Source: Limnohabitans sp. WS1
GTDB lineage: Bacteria; Pseudomonadota; Gammaproteobacteria; Burkholderiales; Burkholderiaceae_C
Reading direction: 5' to 3'
DNA length: 64,000 nucleotides
Assembly (NCBI RefSeq): GCF_003063265.1
Contig: NZ_NERU01000001.1
Location: 124,001-188,000 of the forward strand
Shown here: positions 34,779 through 43,481 of the stretch, piece by piece
Numbering within the stretch: position 1 is the first letter of the stretch
How the letters are laid out: each line of letters opens with the position of its first letter
Translations under genes and position numbers: made by a program
Notes under the pieces: generated by a model
The model's input: the letters and a program-made list of their open reading frames with translations, nothing else
What the model was told of the DNA's origin: nothing
Databases searched by the model: none

Positions 34779-36863
34779 ATGACCACCACCGACACCCCCA
34801 TCACCGTGCGAGGCGCTTGTCCACACGATTGCCCCGATACCTGCGCCTTGTTGACCACGGTAGAAAACGGCCGTGCGACCAAGGTGCAGGGCAACCCGGC
34901 CCACGCCCTGACCGATGGCGTGCTGTGCACCAAGGTGGCACGCTACACCGAACGCACTTATCACCCCGAGCGTCTTTTGCAGCCGCTCAAACGTGTCGGC
35001 CCCAAAGGTTCGGGCCAGTTTGAGCCCGTGAGTTGGGATGAAGCCCTGGACGACATCGCGACACGCCTGAAAACAATTGCTGCCCGCGACCCGCAAGCCA
35101 TCTTGCCTTACAGCTATGCGGGCACCATGGGCCTGGTGCAAAGCGAGTCGATCGCGGCGCGGTTTTTCCACCAGCTGGGCGCGTCGCTCTTGGACCGCAC
35201 AATTTGTGCCTCGGCCGGGGCCGAAGCGCTGACCCAGACCTTGGGCAACAAGGTGGGCATGAAGGTGGAGTTTTTTGCTGAATCCAAGCTGATCGTCATC
35301 TGGGGCAGCAACTCGATTGGCAGCAACCTGCACTTTTGGCGCATCGCTCAAGAGGCCAAGCGCAGCGGCGCGAAGCTGGTGTGCATCGACCCCCGCCGCA
35401 GCGAGACAGCCGAAAAATGCCACGAACACATCGCCTTGCGCCCCGGCACCGACGCCGCGCTGGCGCTGGCCCTCATGCACGAGCTGATCGTGCACGGCTG
35501 GCTCGACCAAGACTACATCGACCGCTACACCCTGGGCTGGGACGCCTTGAAGGCCCGCGCTTTGCAATGGACGCCCGAACGTGCCGCCGAGGTGTGCGGC
35601 GTTCCGGCCCTGCAAATCCGCCAACTGGCCCGCGACTGGGGCAGCACCCAACCCGCCGCCATTCGCCTGAATTACGGCATGCAGCGCGTGCGCGGCGGCG
35701 GCAACGCAGTGCGGGCGATTGCCTGCCTGCCTGCGCTCACGGGCGCGTGGCGGCACCGGGCGGGCGGGGTCTTGCTCAGCAGCTCGGGGCACTTCCCGGT
35801 GCGCCGGGCGGCTTTGCAGCGGCCCGACCTGCTGGGCGAGCGGCGCCCCCGCACCATCAACATGAGTACCATTGGCGACGACTTGCTTCGCCCGTCATCG
35901 CCCACGTTTGGCCCGCAAATCGAAGCCTTGATCGTTTACAACAGCAACCCGGTGGCGATTGCACCCGAGTCGGGCAAGGTGGTGCAGGGCTTTGGCCGCG
36001 AAGACCTGTTCACCGTGGTGCTGGAACATTTTCAGACCGACACGGCCGATTACGCCGACTTCATTCTGCCCGCGACTACCCAGCTGGAGCACTGGGACAT
36101 CCACACCAGCTACGGTCACACCGACTTGCTGCTGAATCGCCCCGCGATTGCGCCCGTGGGCGATGCACGCACCAACACCGACATCTTCCGGGCGCTGGCT
36201 GCACGTATGGGGTTTGACGACCCGTGTTTCGCCGAGAGCGACGAAAGCCTGTGCCGCAGCGCGATTGGCGATGAAAAGGACTTTGATCAGCTGCTGGCGC
36301 ATGGCTTCGCCTCTTTGCCCGTGCCCGATGCGCCCTTTGCGCAAGGCGGCTTTCCATCGACTTCGGGCAAGTGCGAGTTTTTCAGCCAGCGCCTGGCCGA
36401 TCAGGGCTTGGATGGCCTGCCCGACCACCTGCCCAATTACGAGTTGGCCACGCCCGGTGGGCGCTACCCGCTGGCCATGATCTCGCCGCCTGCGCGTAAC
36501 TTTTTGAACTCGACCTTTGTCAACGTGCAAAGCCTGCGTGACATCGAAGCCGAGCCAGTGCTGGAAATGCACCCTGAGGATGCAGCCGCCCGGGGCATTG
36601 CCGACGGCGCGGTGGTGCGTGTGTTCAACGACCGGGGCACCTACCACTGCAAAGCGCGGGTGAACCAGCGTGCGCGGCCCGGCGTGGTCAATGGCCTGGG
36701 CATTTGGTGGCGCAAGCTGGGGCTGAACGGCACCAACGTGAACGAGCTGACCAGCCAGCACCTGACCGACTTGGGCCGTGCGCCCGTTTTTTACGACTGC
36801 TTGGTGGAGGTTGCGACCGATACCGCCTTCAAGCCGACTGTCCATTCAGCGGCCACAGCCTGA
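34779..36863 (+). CDS. Molybdopterin-dependent oxidoreductase (DMSO reductase superfamily)
   Basis: 694 residues from ATG 34779; the 70 in-frame codons before it are repeat DNA. The N-terminal [4Fe-4S] site is CPHDCPDTC plus a cysteine in GVLCTK. Family words are WGSNSIGSNL, CIDPRRSETA, IVYNSNPVAIAP and the C-terminal molydopterin domain EMHPEDAAARGIADG. No Tat signal is visible, so it is probably cytoplasmic. The substrate is not evident. It lacks a nearby electron-transfer subunit. Confidence 0.9.
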   Translation: MTTTDTPITVRGACPHDCPDTCALLTTVENGRATKVQGNPAHALTDGVLCTKVARYTERTYHPERLLQPLKRVGPKGSGQFEPVSWDEALDDIATRLKTIAARDPQAILPYSYAGTMGLVQSESIAARFFHQLGASLLDRTICASAGAEALTQTLGNKVGMKVEFFAESKLIVIWGSNSIGSNLHFWRIAQEAKRSGAKLVCIDPRRSETAEKCHEHIALRPGTDAALALALMHELIVHGWLDQDYIDRYTLGWDALKARALQWTPERAAEVCGVPALQIRQLARDWGSTQPAAIRLNYGMQRVRGGGNAVRAIACLPALTGAWRHRAGGVLLSSSGHFPVRRAALQRPDLLGERRPRTINMSTIGDDLLRPSSPTFGPQIEALIVYNSNPVAIAPESGKVVQGFGREDLFTVVLEHFQTDTADYADFILPATTQLEHWDIHTSYGHTDLLLNRPAIAPVGDARTNTDIFRALAARMGFDDPCFAESDESLCRSAIGDEKDFDQLLAHGFASLPVPDAPFAQGGFPSTSGKCEFFSQRLADQGLDGLPDHLPNYELATPGGRYPLAMISPPARNFLNSTFVNVQSLRDIEAEPVLEMHPEDAAARGIADGAVVRVFNDRGTYHCKARVNQRARPGVVNGLGIWWRKLGLNGTNVNELTSQHLTDLGRAPVFYDCLVEVATDTAFKPTVHSAATA

Positions 36864-36890
36864 CCCTTCAAAAAACCCCATTCAAACACC

Positions 36891-37193
36891 ATGCCCGAAC
36901 TGAACATCGAACGAAAACACACCCTGGGACTGGCCGGGGCACGCGCCGTGGCCGAACGCTGGCGCGAACAGGCCGAGCAGGAGTGGGGCATGGCTTGCGA
37001 GTCAGTACCTGGCGAATCGGAAGACCGCATGCGCTTTGCACGCAGTGGTGTGAGCGGTGAGTTGGTTGTGACCGACACACGTTTTGACCTGCAGCTGAAA
37101 CTGGGCTTTTTGCTGGGGGCTTATAGCGCAAAGATCGAAGAGAAAATCAAGTCCAATCTGGACGAGTTGCTGGGGCCGTCGCCGCAGGCCTGA
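36891..37193 (+). CDS. Polyhydroxyalkanoic acid system family protein
   Basis: 100 residues. The pattern MPELNIERKHTLGLAGARAV, then FDLQLKLGFLLGAYSAKIEEKI, is that of the PHA_gran_rgn family found near granule genes. It may bind or regulate polyhydroxyalkanoate granules, but no pha genes are nearby. It follows the oxidoreductase by 27 bases. Confidence 0.82.
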   Translation: MPELNIERKHTLGLAGARAVAERWREQAEQEWGMACESVPGESEDRMRFARSGVSGELVVTDTRFDLQLKLGFLLGAYSAKIEEKIKSNLDELLGPSPQA

Positions 37194-37215
37194 ACATGCA
37201 GGAGGCCTCTGACGA

Positions 37216-37798
37216 TTGATCCGGCTCTGTGAAGTTAGAAGTGAACAGCTTTGCCTGAGAACCCCAATCCCTGTGGGAGCCCCGCCCTCGGGGCGATGGG
37301 TGGTGGTCTGCGAGGCTTGATCTCGGCGAGGGCGCTGCTTCCACAAAAAAGCGTTCATGCAAACATCATCGGGCTGGACCAAAAGGCTCAGTGATCAACG
37401 CTGCAATCCCTGTGGGAGCCCCGCCCTCGGGGCGATGGGTGGTGGTCTGCGAGGCTTGATCGCGGCGAGGGCACCGCTCCCACAAAAAAGTGTTCATGCA
37501 AACATCATCGCGCTGGATCAAAAGGCTTGGCGATCAGCACCCCAATCCCTGTGGGAGCCCCGCCCTCGGGGCGATGGGTGGTGGTCTGCGAGGCTTGATC
37601 TCGGCGAGGGCACCGCTCCTACAAAAAAGCGTTCATGCAAACATCATCGGGCTGGATCAAAAGGCTTGGCGATCAGCACGCCAATCCCTGTGGGAGCCCC
37701 GCCCTCGGGGCGATGGGTGGTGGTCTGCGAGACTTGATCGCGGCGAGGGCGCTGCTCCCACAAAAAAGTGTTCATGCAAACATCATCGGGCTGGATCA
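37216..37798. repeat. Tandem array of family B repeats (four units, exact 139-bp period)
   Basis: The word CTGTGGGAGCCCCGCCCTCG starts at 37271, 37410, 37549 and 37688, exactly 139 bases apart each time. The left end carries a family B terminal repeat (TTGATCCGGCTCTGTGA at 37216), and the right end stops at GGATCA, touching the stop codon of the lytic transglycosylase. Each unit folds by GTGGGAGC/GCTCCCAC. No coding capacity. Confidence 0.88.
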
Positions 37799-39793
37799 TC
37801 AGGGCAAATCTTTGCTGGCTTCGGTCATGGCGGTGTTTCTGGGGCCGACTTGACCCAAGCGGCTTTTCAGGGATTGCGGCTGGCGCGTCAGGACCGCCGC
37901 GTAGTTGGTGGTGTTGGACAGCACTTTTTTCACGTAATCACGCGTCTCATGGAAAGGGATGTTCTCGGCCCAGATGGCCGCTTCGAGCACCGGGCCATTG
38001 CGCCAGTTGCGGGGGCGGCCAGGCCCGGCGTTGTAGGCGGCAGCCGCCATGGGCATGGAGCCTTCAAAGTCGTCCAGCACGAGCTTGAGGTAACCCGTGC
38101 CGATGGCCACATTCACCTCGCGGTCGGTGATCTGGTCAGGGGTGAAACTGCTCAGGCCGATTTTTTTGGCGGTCCATTTGGCGGTGGCGGGCATGACCTG
38201 CATCAGGCCCGAGGCCCCCACATGCGATCGGGCGTCCATGATGAAGCGGCTTTCTTGGCGGATCAGGCCGTACACATAGGCTGGGTCCAGACGGATTTGC
38301 TCAGCCCGGCGCACCACGATGTCGCGCAGGGGCAGCGGAAAGCGCTGTTCAAAGTCGATGAGGTCGCGGGTCCGGTCACTGGTGTTGATGCAGCGGTCCC
38401 ACACCTGGCGCTGGCAAGCCAGGTCGGCCGCGGCCAGCAGTTCGCGGTCGTTCATGCCGCCGGGCGTGTGCAAATTGGTGCTGTAGTTCCACTCGCGGTT
38501 GCCTTCCGGGCGCAGGCCGATGTTGATGGCGTACAGCGCACGTTGCAAGCCAGGGTTGGTCAAGGCGGCGGACTTTTCCTGGGGCGTGAGGGGGGCGGGG
38601 CGCTCGGGCACGGCGATGGGCTGGCCCAGGTCTTCCAGAGCCAATTGTTCATAAAAGCCCCGCACACTGGCGATGCTGCGCAGCAGCTTGTGTGCTTCTT
38701 GTTTTTGCGCGGCATCGCTGGCGGCGGTGGCCAGCAGGGCGCGTGCACGCCAATACACCCAGGTGGGGTCTTTTTGTGATTCGGGGCTCATGGCTTGTGT
38801 GGCGCTCAGCACTTGCCGCCACTGGCCCTGGCGCATGGCGGCGCGCACCTTCCAGCCCAGCAGATCGTCGTTCAAATCACTGTCTTTTTGCACTTTGGCA
38901 AAGTAGCTGGTGGCGTTGTCCTGCAGTTTTTGGGCCGCTTGCTTGCCAATCACGCCCCAGGTCCAGTGGCGCTCTTCGGCACTGAGCATCAGGTCCCAGT
39001 GCTTGTCCAGTCGCGCTGCGGCCTCGTCTGGGTTGCTGGCGGCCAGGCGGATCAGGGCCAAAACCGCCAGCTCCTTGCGATTTCGTGTGATGGCAATGAT
39101 GCGTTTGTCCAGGTACTTGGCCGGGTCGGCGTGGATCAGGGTCACTTGCTCGGACAAGCGTGGGGCTTCGATGTCCACCGCGTCTTTGGCGGGTCTGGGG
39201 CGGTTGGCGTCCATGGCCAAGCGCGCCTTGCGCCACAAGTCCAGGCCGTTGATTTGTTTGCCTGAATGCAAATGGTCGGCCACATAAGTGCAGCCATCGT
39301 CGGCCTCGCGCAGGGCGTACCACAGGCGTTTGGCTTCGTCGGCCACATGGGCCTTGCTGTTCATGGCCTCGGTGGCCAGCGCATAGCAGCGCACCTCGCG
39401 GTCATCGCGCATGCGAAAGTGTGGGTATTCGGCGGTGAAGGTGGCCCAGTCGCGGCGTTTGCCCAGCTGCAGCAGCCAGTCGTTGCGCAGCCGGTCTTCG
39501 TAGTAGCTGCCCGCATAAGCGTCCAGAAAACCGCGAATTTCGGAGTGGGGTGCCGTGTCCAGCCGTGCGCGCAGTTCCCAATAGGCGGCGAGCGGCTCCA
39601 GCACATGGCCCCGCACCTGCGGCAGCAGCGCGGCCAGGCGGACTTTGTCGTTTTTGCGCGAAGCCTGGTGCATTTCCAGCATCAGCTCATCGCCCTTGTT
39701 TTGCGCTTGCGCAGCAAAACTGGCCAGACCTGTCAGGGTCAGTGCACTCAGCAGTGTCAGAATCGGTATCAGTCGCTTGATTGAATAAGGCAT
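37799..39793 (-). CDS. Soluble lytic murein transglycosylase (Slt70-like)
   Basis: 664 residues from ATG 39793. A signal peptide (ILTLLSALTLTGLASFAAQA) precedes a long alpha-superhelical U-domain. The SLT catalytic domain has RQESRFIMDARS with the catalytic Glu, GLMQVMPATA and AAYNAGPGR. It cuts glycan strands in the periplasm with 1,6-anhydro products, the same products that AnmK (7305) recycles. Confidence 0.93.
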   Translation of the reverse strand: MPYSIKRLIPILTLLSALTLTGLASFAAQAQNKGDELMLEMHQASRKNDKVRLAALLPQVRGHVLEPLAAYWELRARLDTAPHSEIRGFLDAYAGSYYEDRLRNDWLLQLGKRRDWATFTAEYPHFRMRDDREVRCYALATEAMNSKAHVADEAKRLWYALREADDGCTYVADHLHSGKQINGLDLWRKARLAMDANRPRPAKDAVDIEAPRLSEQVTLIHADPAKYLDKRIIAITRNRKELAVLALIRLAASNPDEAAARLDKHWDLMLSAEERHWTWGVIGKQAAQKLQDNATSYFAKVQKDSDLNDDLLGWKVRAAMRQGQWRQVLSATQAMSPESQKDPTWVYWRARALLATAASDAAQKQEAHKLLRSIASVRGFYEQLALEDLGQPIAVPERPAPLTPQEKSAALTNPGLQRALYAINIGLRPEGNREWNYSTNLHTPGGMNDRELLAAADLACQRQVWDRCINTSDRTRDLIDFEQRFPLPLRDIVVRRAEQIRLDPAYVYGLIRQESRFIMDARSHVGASGLMQVMPATAKWTAKKIGLSSFTPDQITDREVNVAIGTGYLKLVLDDFEGSMPMAAAAYNAGPGRPRNWRNGPVLEAAIWAENIPFHETRDYVKKVLSNTTNYAAVLTRQPQSLKSRLGQVGPRNTAMTEASKDLP

Positions 39794-39802
39794 GGGTTGA
39801 TT

Positions 39803-40387
39803 ATGGACAAAGCACAAGCCAAGAAAGCCTTGCGAAAGGCCTTGATTGAAGAACGGTTGAATCTGCCGGACCGATTGGCGCGGGCCGAGGCCTTGCAGCG
39901 CGTCATGCGCATCTGGCTGTTTGACCGCCCAGACACCGTGATTGGCGCTTATTGGCCCATCAAAGGCGAGTTTGACCCGCTGCCCGCGCTGCACCGCTGG
40001 AAAGAAGACGGCGAACTGCACGGCGAACCCCAGCGCCGCCGCATTGGTCTGCCTGTGGTCAACAAGCAGCACAAAACCCTGACGTTTCACACCTGGTACC
40101 CCGGCTGCCCCATGGAAGAAGACGCCTACGGCATCCCCAAACCCAAGGACACCGAAGTCATCGTGCCCACCTTGCTGTTTGTGCCCTGCGTGGGCTACGG
40201 CATTGGTGGCTACCGCTTGGGCTATGGCGGCGGCTTTTACGACCGCACCCTGGCCACTTTGCAGCCCAAGCCTTTTACGGTGGGTTTGGGTTACACCCAC
40301 GGGTTTTTGGACGATCTGGAGCCCGAAGACCACGACGAGCCGCTGGACGCGATCCTGAACGACAACGGCGTGGTCTGGCCGGTTTGA
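39803..40387 (+). CDS. 5-formyltetrahydrofolate cyclo-ligase
   Basis: 194 residues from ATG 39803; a TTG two codons earlier is possible. The N-terminus is basic (KAQAKKALRKAL), and the C-terminal nucleotide/folate site is GYRLGYGGGFYDR. It turns 5-formyl-THF into 5,10-methenyl-THF with ATP. Only nine bases separate its ATG from the divergent slt ATG, so both promoters must lie within coding sequence or come from elsewhere. Confidence 0.93.
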   Translation: MDKAQAKKALRKALIEERLNLPDRLARAEALQRVMRIWLFDRPDTVIGAYWPIKGEFDPLPALHRWKEDGELHGEPQRRRIGLPVVNKQHKTLTFHTWYPGCPMEEDAYGIPKPKDTEVIVPTLLFVPCVGYGIGGYRLGYGGGFYDRTLATLQPKPFTVGLGYTHGFLDDLEPEDHDEPLDAILNDNGVVWPV

Positions 40388-40398
40388 ACTGAAGCAAT

Positions 40399-41034
40399 AT
40401 GGCAAGACCCAAATCCGCAACCCACGACATCAAACGCGACGCGATCCTGGACATCGCAGCGCAATGCTTTGCACAGCGCAGTTACCCTGCGGCCAGCATG
40501 AATGAGATCGCCACCGCGTGTGGCACGTCCAAAGCCCGGCTGTACCACTATTACGAGAGCAAAGAGGCCATTTTGTTTGACCTGCTGGACCGCCACACCC
40601 AGCGGCTGCTGGCGCTGATTGCGCAAACCCAAGCCACCGCCCAGCGCAAAGACCTGAACGATCGGGCAGCGCTGCACGAGTTGGTGCGGGCCTTTTTGCG
40701 GGAATATGAAACCTCGGCCACCCGGCATGCGGCACTGCTCAACGACACGCAATTTTTGAGCGACGTGCCCGACCTGGCCTTGCCTGCCAACGGCTTGTCC
40801 CCGCGTGAACTGATCCTCAATCGTCAGCGTGACATCGTGGCCGCCATGACCCGATTTTTGAAGCGTGCTTATCCCGAGCGCCTGACCCCGACCAACCAGA
40901 CCGCCCTGACCATGATGCTGCTGGGCATGATCAACTGGACCTTCACCTGGCTGCGCCCCGGCGGCCCCATCAGCTATGCGGCCTTCGCCGACGAGGTCAT
41001 TGGCATGTTGGAAAAGGGTTTGGGTGGCGTGTGA
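40399..41034 (+). CDS. TetR/AcrR family regulator, possibly PaaR
   Basis: 211 residues. The N-terminal helix-turn-helix has SMNEIATACGTSKARLYHYYESKEAILFDLL at about 33-63 (quoted in part: GTSKARLYHYYESKEAI). The ligand domain is C-terminal. The style resembles PaaR-type TetR repressors of phenylacetate genes in Burkholderiales, and the palindrome at 4715-4742 would suit it, but that gene set is 36 kb away and the pairing is inference. It starts 11 bases after the cyclo-ligase gene. Confidence 0.85.
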   Translation: MARPKSATHDIKRDAILDIAAQCFAQRSYPAASMNEIATACGTSKARLYHYYESKEAILFDLLDRHTQRLLALIAQTQATAQRKDLNDRAALHELVRAFLREYETSATRHAALLNDTQFLSDVPDLALPANGLSPRELILNRQRDIVAAMTRFLKRAYPERLTPTNQTALTMMLLGMINWTFTWLRPGGPISYAAFADEVIGMLEKGLGGV

Positions 41035-41056
41035 AGGACAGGATCTGCGGTGTTTT

Positions 41057-41135
41057 GTAGGTCGGCGGCTTCAGCCCCGACATGGACTTTTGCCGAAGCC
41101 CACCCTGTTGGACCTGATGCCACCGATCCACAGAG
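41057..41135. repeat. Family A palindromic repeat (degenerate copy)
   Basis: GTAGGTCGGCGGCTTCAGCC followed by CCGACATGG matches the left half of the 34429 array. The right half has decayed (TTGGACCTGATGCCACCGA). It sits between the TetR gene and the MBL gene. Confidence 0.6.
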
Positions 41136-41253
41136 AAATTGGCCAACGAAGCGCTCCTGCCGATCCCACCTTCTTGGCTTGCAAAAATTCAACAATCCGT
41201 AACGCATTTCGTTTAGGTAAAATTCGTCCCATTCATTGACCGGAGAAATTTCC

Positions 41254-42255
41254 ATGTCCAGCGCTCCCACCAAAGCCTTCGCCAGCCAGGCCGATTTGAC
41301 CGAGAAGAAGATCACCTTTGAGCAACTCAGCGAGCACTGCTGGGCCTACACCGCCGAGGGTGACCCCAATTCGGGCGTGATCATCGGTGACCGTTTCATC
41401 ATGGTCAGCGACGCCACCGCCACGCCCGCCATGGCGCAAGACCTGATCAAAAAGATCCGCACCGTCAGCGACTTGCCCATCAAATACGTGCTGCTGACCC
41501 ATTACCACGCGGTGCGTGTGTTGGGCGCTTACGCCTACGCCGCCGAAGGTGCGACCGAGATCATTGCCAGCGAAGGCACTTTGGACCTGATCAAGGAACG
41601 CGGCGCACAAGACATGAAGAGCGAGATGGAGCGCTTTCCGCGCCTGTTCCGTGGCGCAGACAGCATCCCCGGCCTGACCTGGCCCACCATGGTGGTGGGT
41701 GGTGGCAACCCCACAAAAGGCGAAGTGCCCGGCAAGCTCAGCATCAACTTGGGCGGCGTGGTGGTACAGATCTGGCATCCGGGCCCCGGCCACACCCGTG
41801 GCGACACCATCGCTTGGGTGGAAGAAGAAAAAGTGCTGTTCTCGGGTGATCTGGTCGAATACGAAGCCGGTGTCTACACGGGCGACGCGCAGCTTGAAGA
41901 GTGGCCCGCTACGCTCGAAGCCCTGCGCGCCCTGAAGGCCGAGTTCATCGTGCCCGGTCGCGGCGAAGCCATGAAGGGCAATGACAACGTCAACAAGGCC
42001 CTGGACTATACCCAGCGCTGGGTCACGACTTTGTTCCAGGCTGGCAAAGAAGCTGTGGCGGAAAACATGGACCTCAAAGCCGCCATGGCCCACACCCGCA
42101 AAAGCATGGACCCGGTGTTTGGCCATGTCTTCATTTACGAGCACTGTCTGCCGTTTGACGTGACCCGCGCTTACGACGAAGCCAGTGGCATCAAGAACCC
42201 CCGCATCTGGACGGCCGAGCGCGACATGGAGATGTGGAAGGCGCTGCAAAGCTGA
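41254..42255 (+). CDS. MBL-fold metallo-hydrolase with altered metal motif
   Basis: 333 residues from ATG 41254 after CCGGAGAAATTTCC. The metallo-beta-lactamase fold is clear (GVIIGDRFIMVSDA, WHPGPGHTRGDTIAW, VLFSGDLVEYEAG). The first motif reads THYHAVRVLGA where HxHxDH is usual, so the Asp and last His are missing. This variant recurs in betaproteobacterial relatives, so it is unlikely to be a mutation. Catalysis with one or no metal, or another reaction, is possible. Confidence 0.85.
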   Translation: MSSAPTKAFASQADLTEKKITFEQLSEHCWAYTAEGDPNSGVIIGDRFIMVSDATATPAMAQDLIKKIRTVSDLPIKYVLLTHYHAVRVLGAYAYAAEGATEIIASEGTLDLIKERGAQDMKSEMERFPRLFRGADSIPGLTWPTMVVGGGNPTKGEVPGKLSINLGGVVVQIWHPGPGHTRGDTIAWVEEEKVLFSGDLVEYEAGVYTGDAQLEEWPATLEALRALKAEFIVPGRGEAMKGNDNVNKALDYTQRWVTTLFQAGKEAVAENMDLKAAMAHTRKSMDPVFGHVFIYEHCLPFDVTRAYDEASGIKNPRIWTAERDMEMWKALQS

Positions 42256-42268
42256 AGACGCCCCACGC

Positions 42269-42418
42269 TCTGCATCCGGCCCGATGATGTTCGCATCGAC
42301 GCTTTTTTGTAGGAGCGACGCCCTCGTCGCGATAGAGTCTCACAGACCACCAAACATCGTCCCGAGGGCGGGGCTCCCACACGGATCTTTCAATTCAAAC
42401 TTCACAGGGCCAGATCAA
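42269..42418. repeat. Family B element, degenerate (about 150 bp)
   Basis: The right end TCACAGGGCCAGATCAA (42402-42418) matches the family B terminal repeat with one change; the left end is decayed. The core has GTAGGAGCGACGCCCTCGTC and GAGGGCGGGGCTCCCAC. It lies between convergent genes. Confidence 0.65.
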
Positions 42419-42447
42419 TCAAAGCGGTTTGCAACCGCTTTCAGCGC

Positions 42448-43299
42448 TCAAGGCCTGAGCAAATCTCGCAGATCCTGCTCATAAGCCCGCATCCTGCGGG
42501 CAGCCCTTTGTCGCTGTTCGGCGGTGGTGGTGTTGTGCAGCTGGGCCAAGTTGTCGCAGGCCTGCTTGGACATCTGCGCTGTGATGGCGCGGTCCGACTC
42601 TTGCGCAGGGGTCCATGCTCTTTGCCAAACGGCCAACAAGTTGGTTTCTGTTTGGGTCGCATTGGCTCTGCCCTGCGAAGACTGCCGCAAGACGGACAGC
42701 AAATCCTGCTCACGCCGCAGTCTTTCTTGGCGTCCCCACTCTGGTGTCCAAGCCGACTGGCTGACTTGAGTTTTGACCAAAGCGATTTGAGTCAGGTTGA
42801 GATCACCATAAAAAGAGCGGTAGCGCTCCAAGGTCTTCTCGACCCTGCGCTCCAGTCGCTCGCTGGCATTGCCTTGCAGCCACTCCTTGTCCCAGTCTTC
42901 GTTTTTCCTGTCCAAATGCCGCGCCAAGTGGCTCAATTGGCGTGGCCCCAGCATCTGCACCACCGGGACCGCTTGTGCCGCCGCCACACGCACGCTTCGG
43001 TCCATCAGGCCCTGCACGTCGCTCCAAACGCTGCACACCTGGCTGGCTTGCAGGTTGTTCTGGCTCAACTCGCTGACGCGTTGGAGCAAGTCGCTGTAAG
43101 TGGCCAACTCTTGTCCACGGTGCCAGCGGTAAACATTCGCCAAAGCTTCTTTGGCCCGATCGGACTGGGCGTCATTGAACGAAAGGGCGCTGTCCAGCCA
43201 CCAATAGGACAAAGTGGGCAGTTGTTGGTAACCCAATTTGATGGCACTGCAACCCTGCAAAAAAGGCAGCGCCAGCCACAGCGCCCACCATCGAATCAT
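42448..43299 (-). CDS. DUF6279-type lipoprotein
   Basis: 283 residues from ATG 43299. The signal peptide ends in lipobox FLQGCSAIKLGYQQLPTL (Cys about 17), followed by a helical body rich in Gln, Arg and Trp. The word KLGYQQLPTLSYWWLD is typical of the DUF6279 lipoproteins of proteobacteria. Probably anchored in the outer membrane; function unknown. Divergent from glmU. Confidence 0.8.
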   Translation of the reverse strand: MIRWWALWLALPFLQGCSAIKLGYQQLPTLSYWWLDSALSFNDAQSDRAKEALANVYRWHRGQELATYSDLLQRVSELSQNNLQASQVCSVWSDVQGLMDRSVRVAAAQAVPVVQMLGPRQLSHLARHLDRKNEDWDKEWLQGNASERLERRVEKTLERYRSFYGDLNLTQIALVKTQVSQSAWTPEWGRQERLRREQDLLSVLRQSSQGRANATQTETNLLAVWQRAWTPAQESDRAITAQMSKQACDNLAQLHNTTTAEQRQRAARRMRAYEQDLRDLLRP

Positions 43300-43481
43300 C
43301 GGGCCCTGTCGAACTTGGCGGCCCCATAAGCCAGGTAAGCCCGAAATCCCAAATATTGAAATGAACATTTTTGATGTGCCTTGGTTGGCCGACATCATAT
43401 GTCTGACAGCCAAAAGCGATAATTGATATGAATATCAATACCGTCATCCAGCGGTGGCCAAATGAGAAAGTAGACCCAGTC

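Noticed and set aside
34429..37798. CRISPR array in either repeat region
   Set aside because: Units are 91 and 139 bp with no unique spacers, and no cas genes are present.
37196..38779. Repetitive proteins translated from the 139-bp array (for example a 429-codon frame)
   Set aside because: The codons come from a palindromic repeat that reads open in several frames, and the rest is antisense to slt.
37799..40420. An 873-codon frame that would extend the lytic transglycosylase
   Set aside because: The first 209 codons are antisense to the cyclo-ligase gene. ATG 39793 starts a clear signal peptide.
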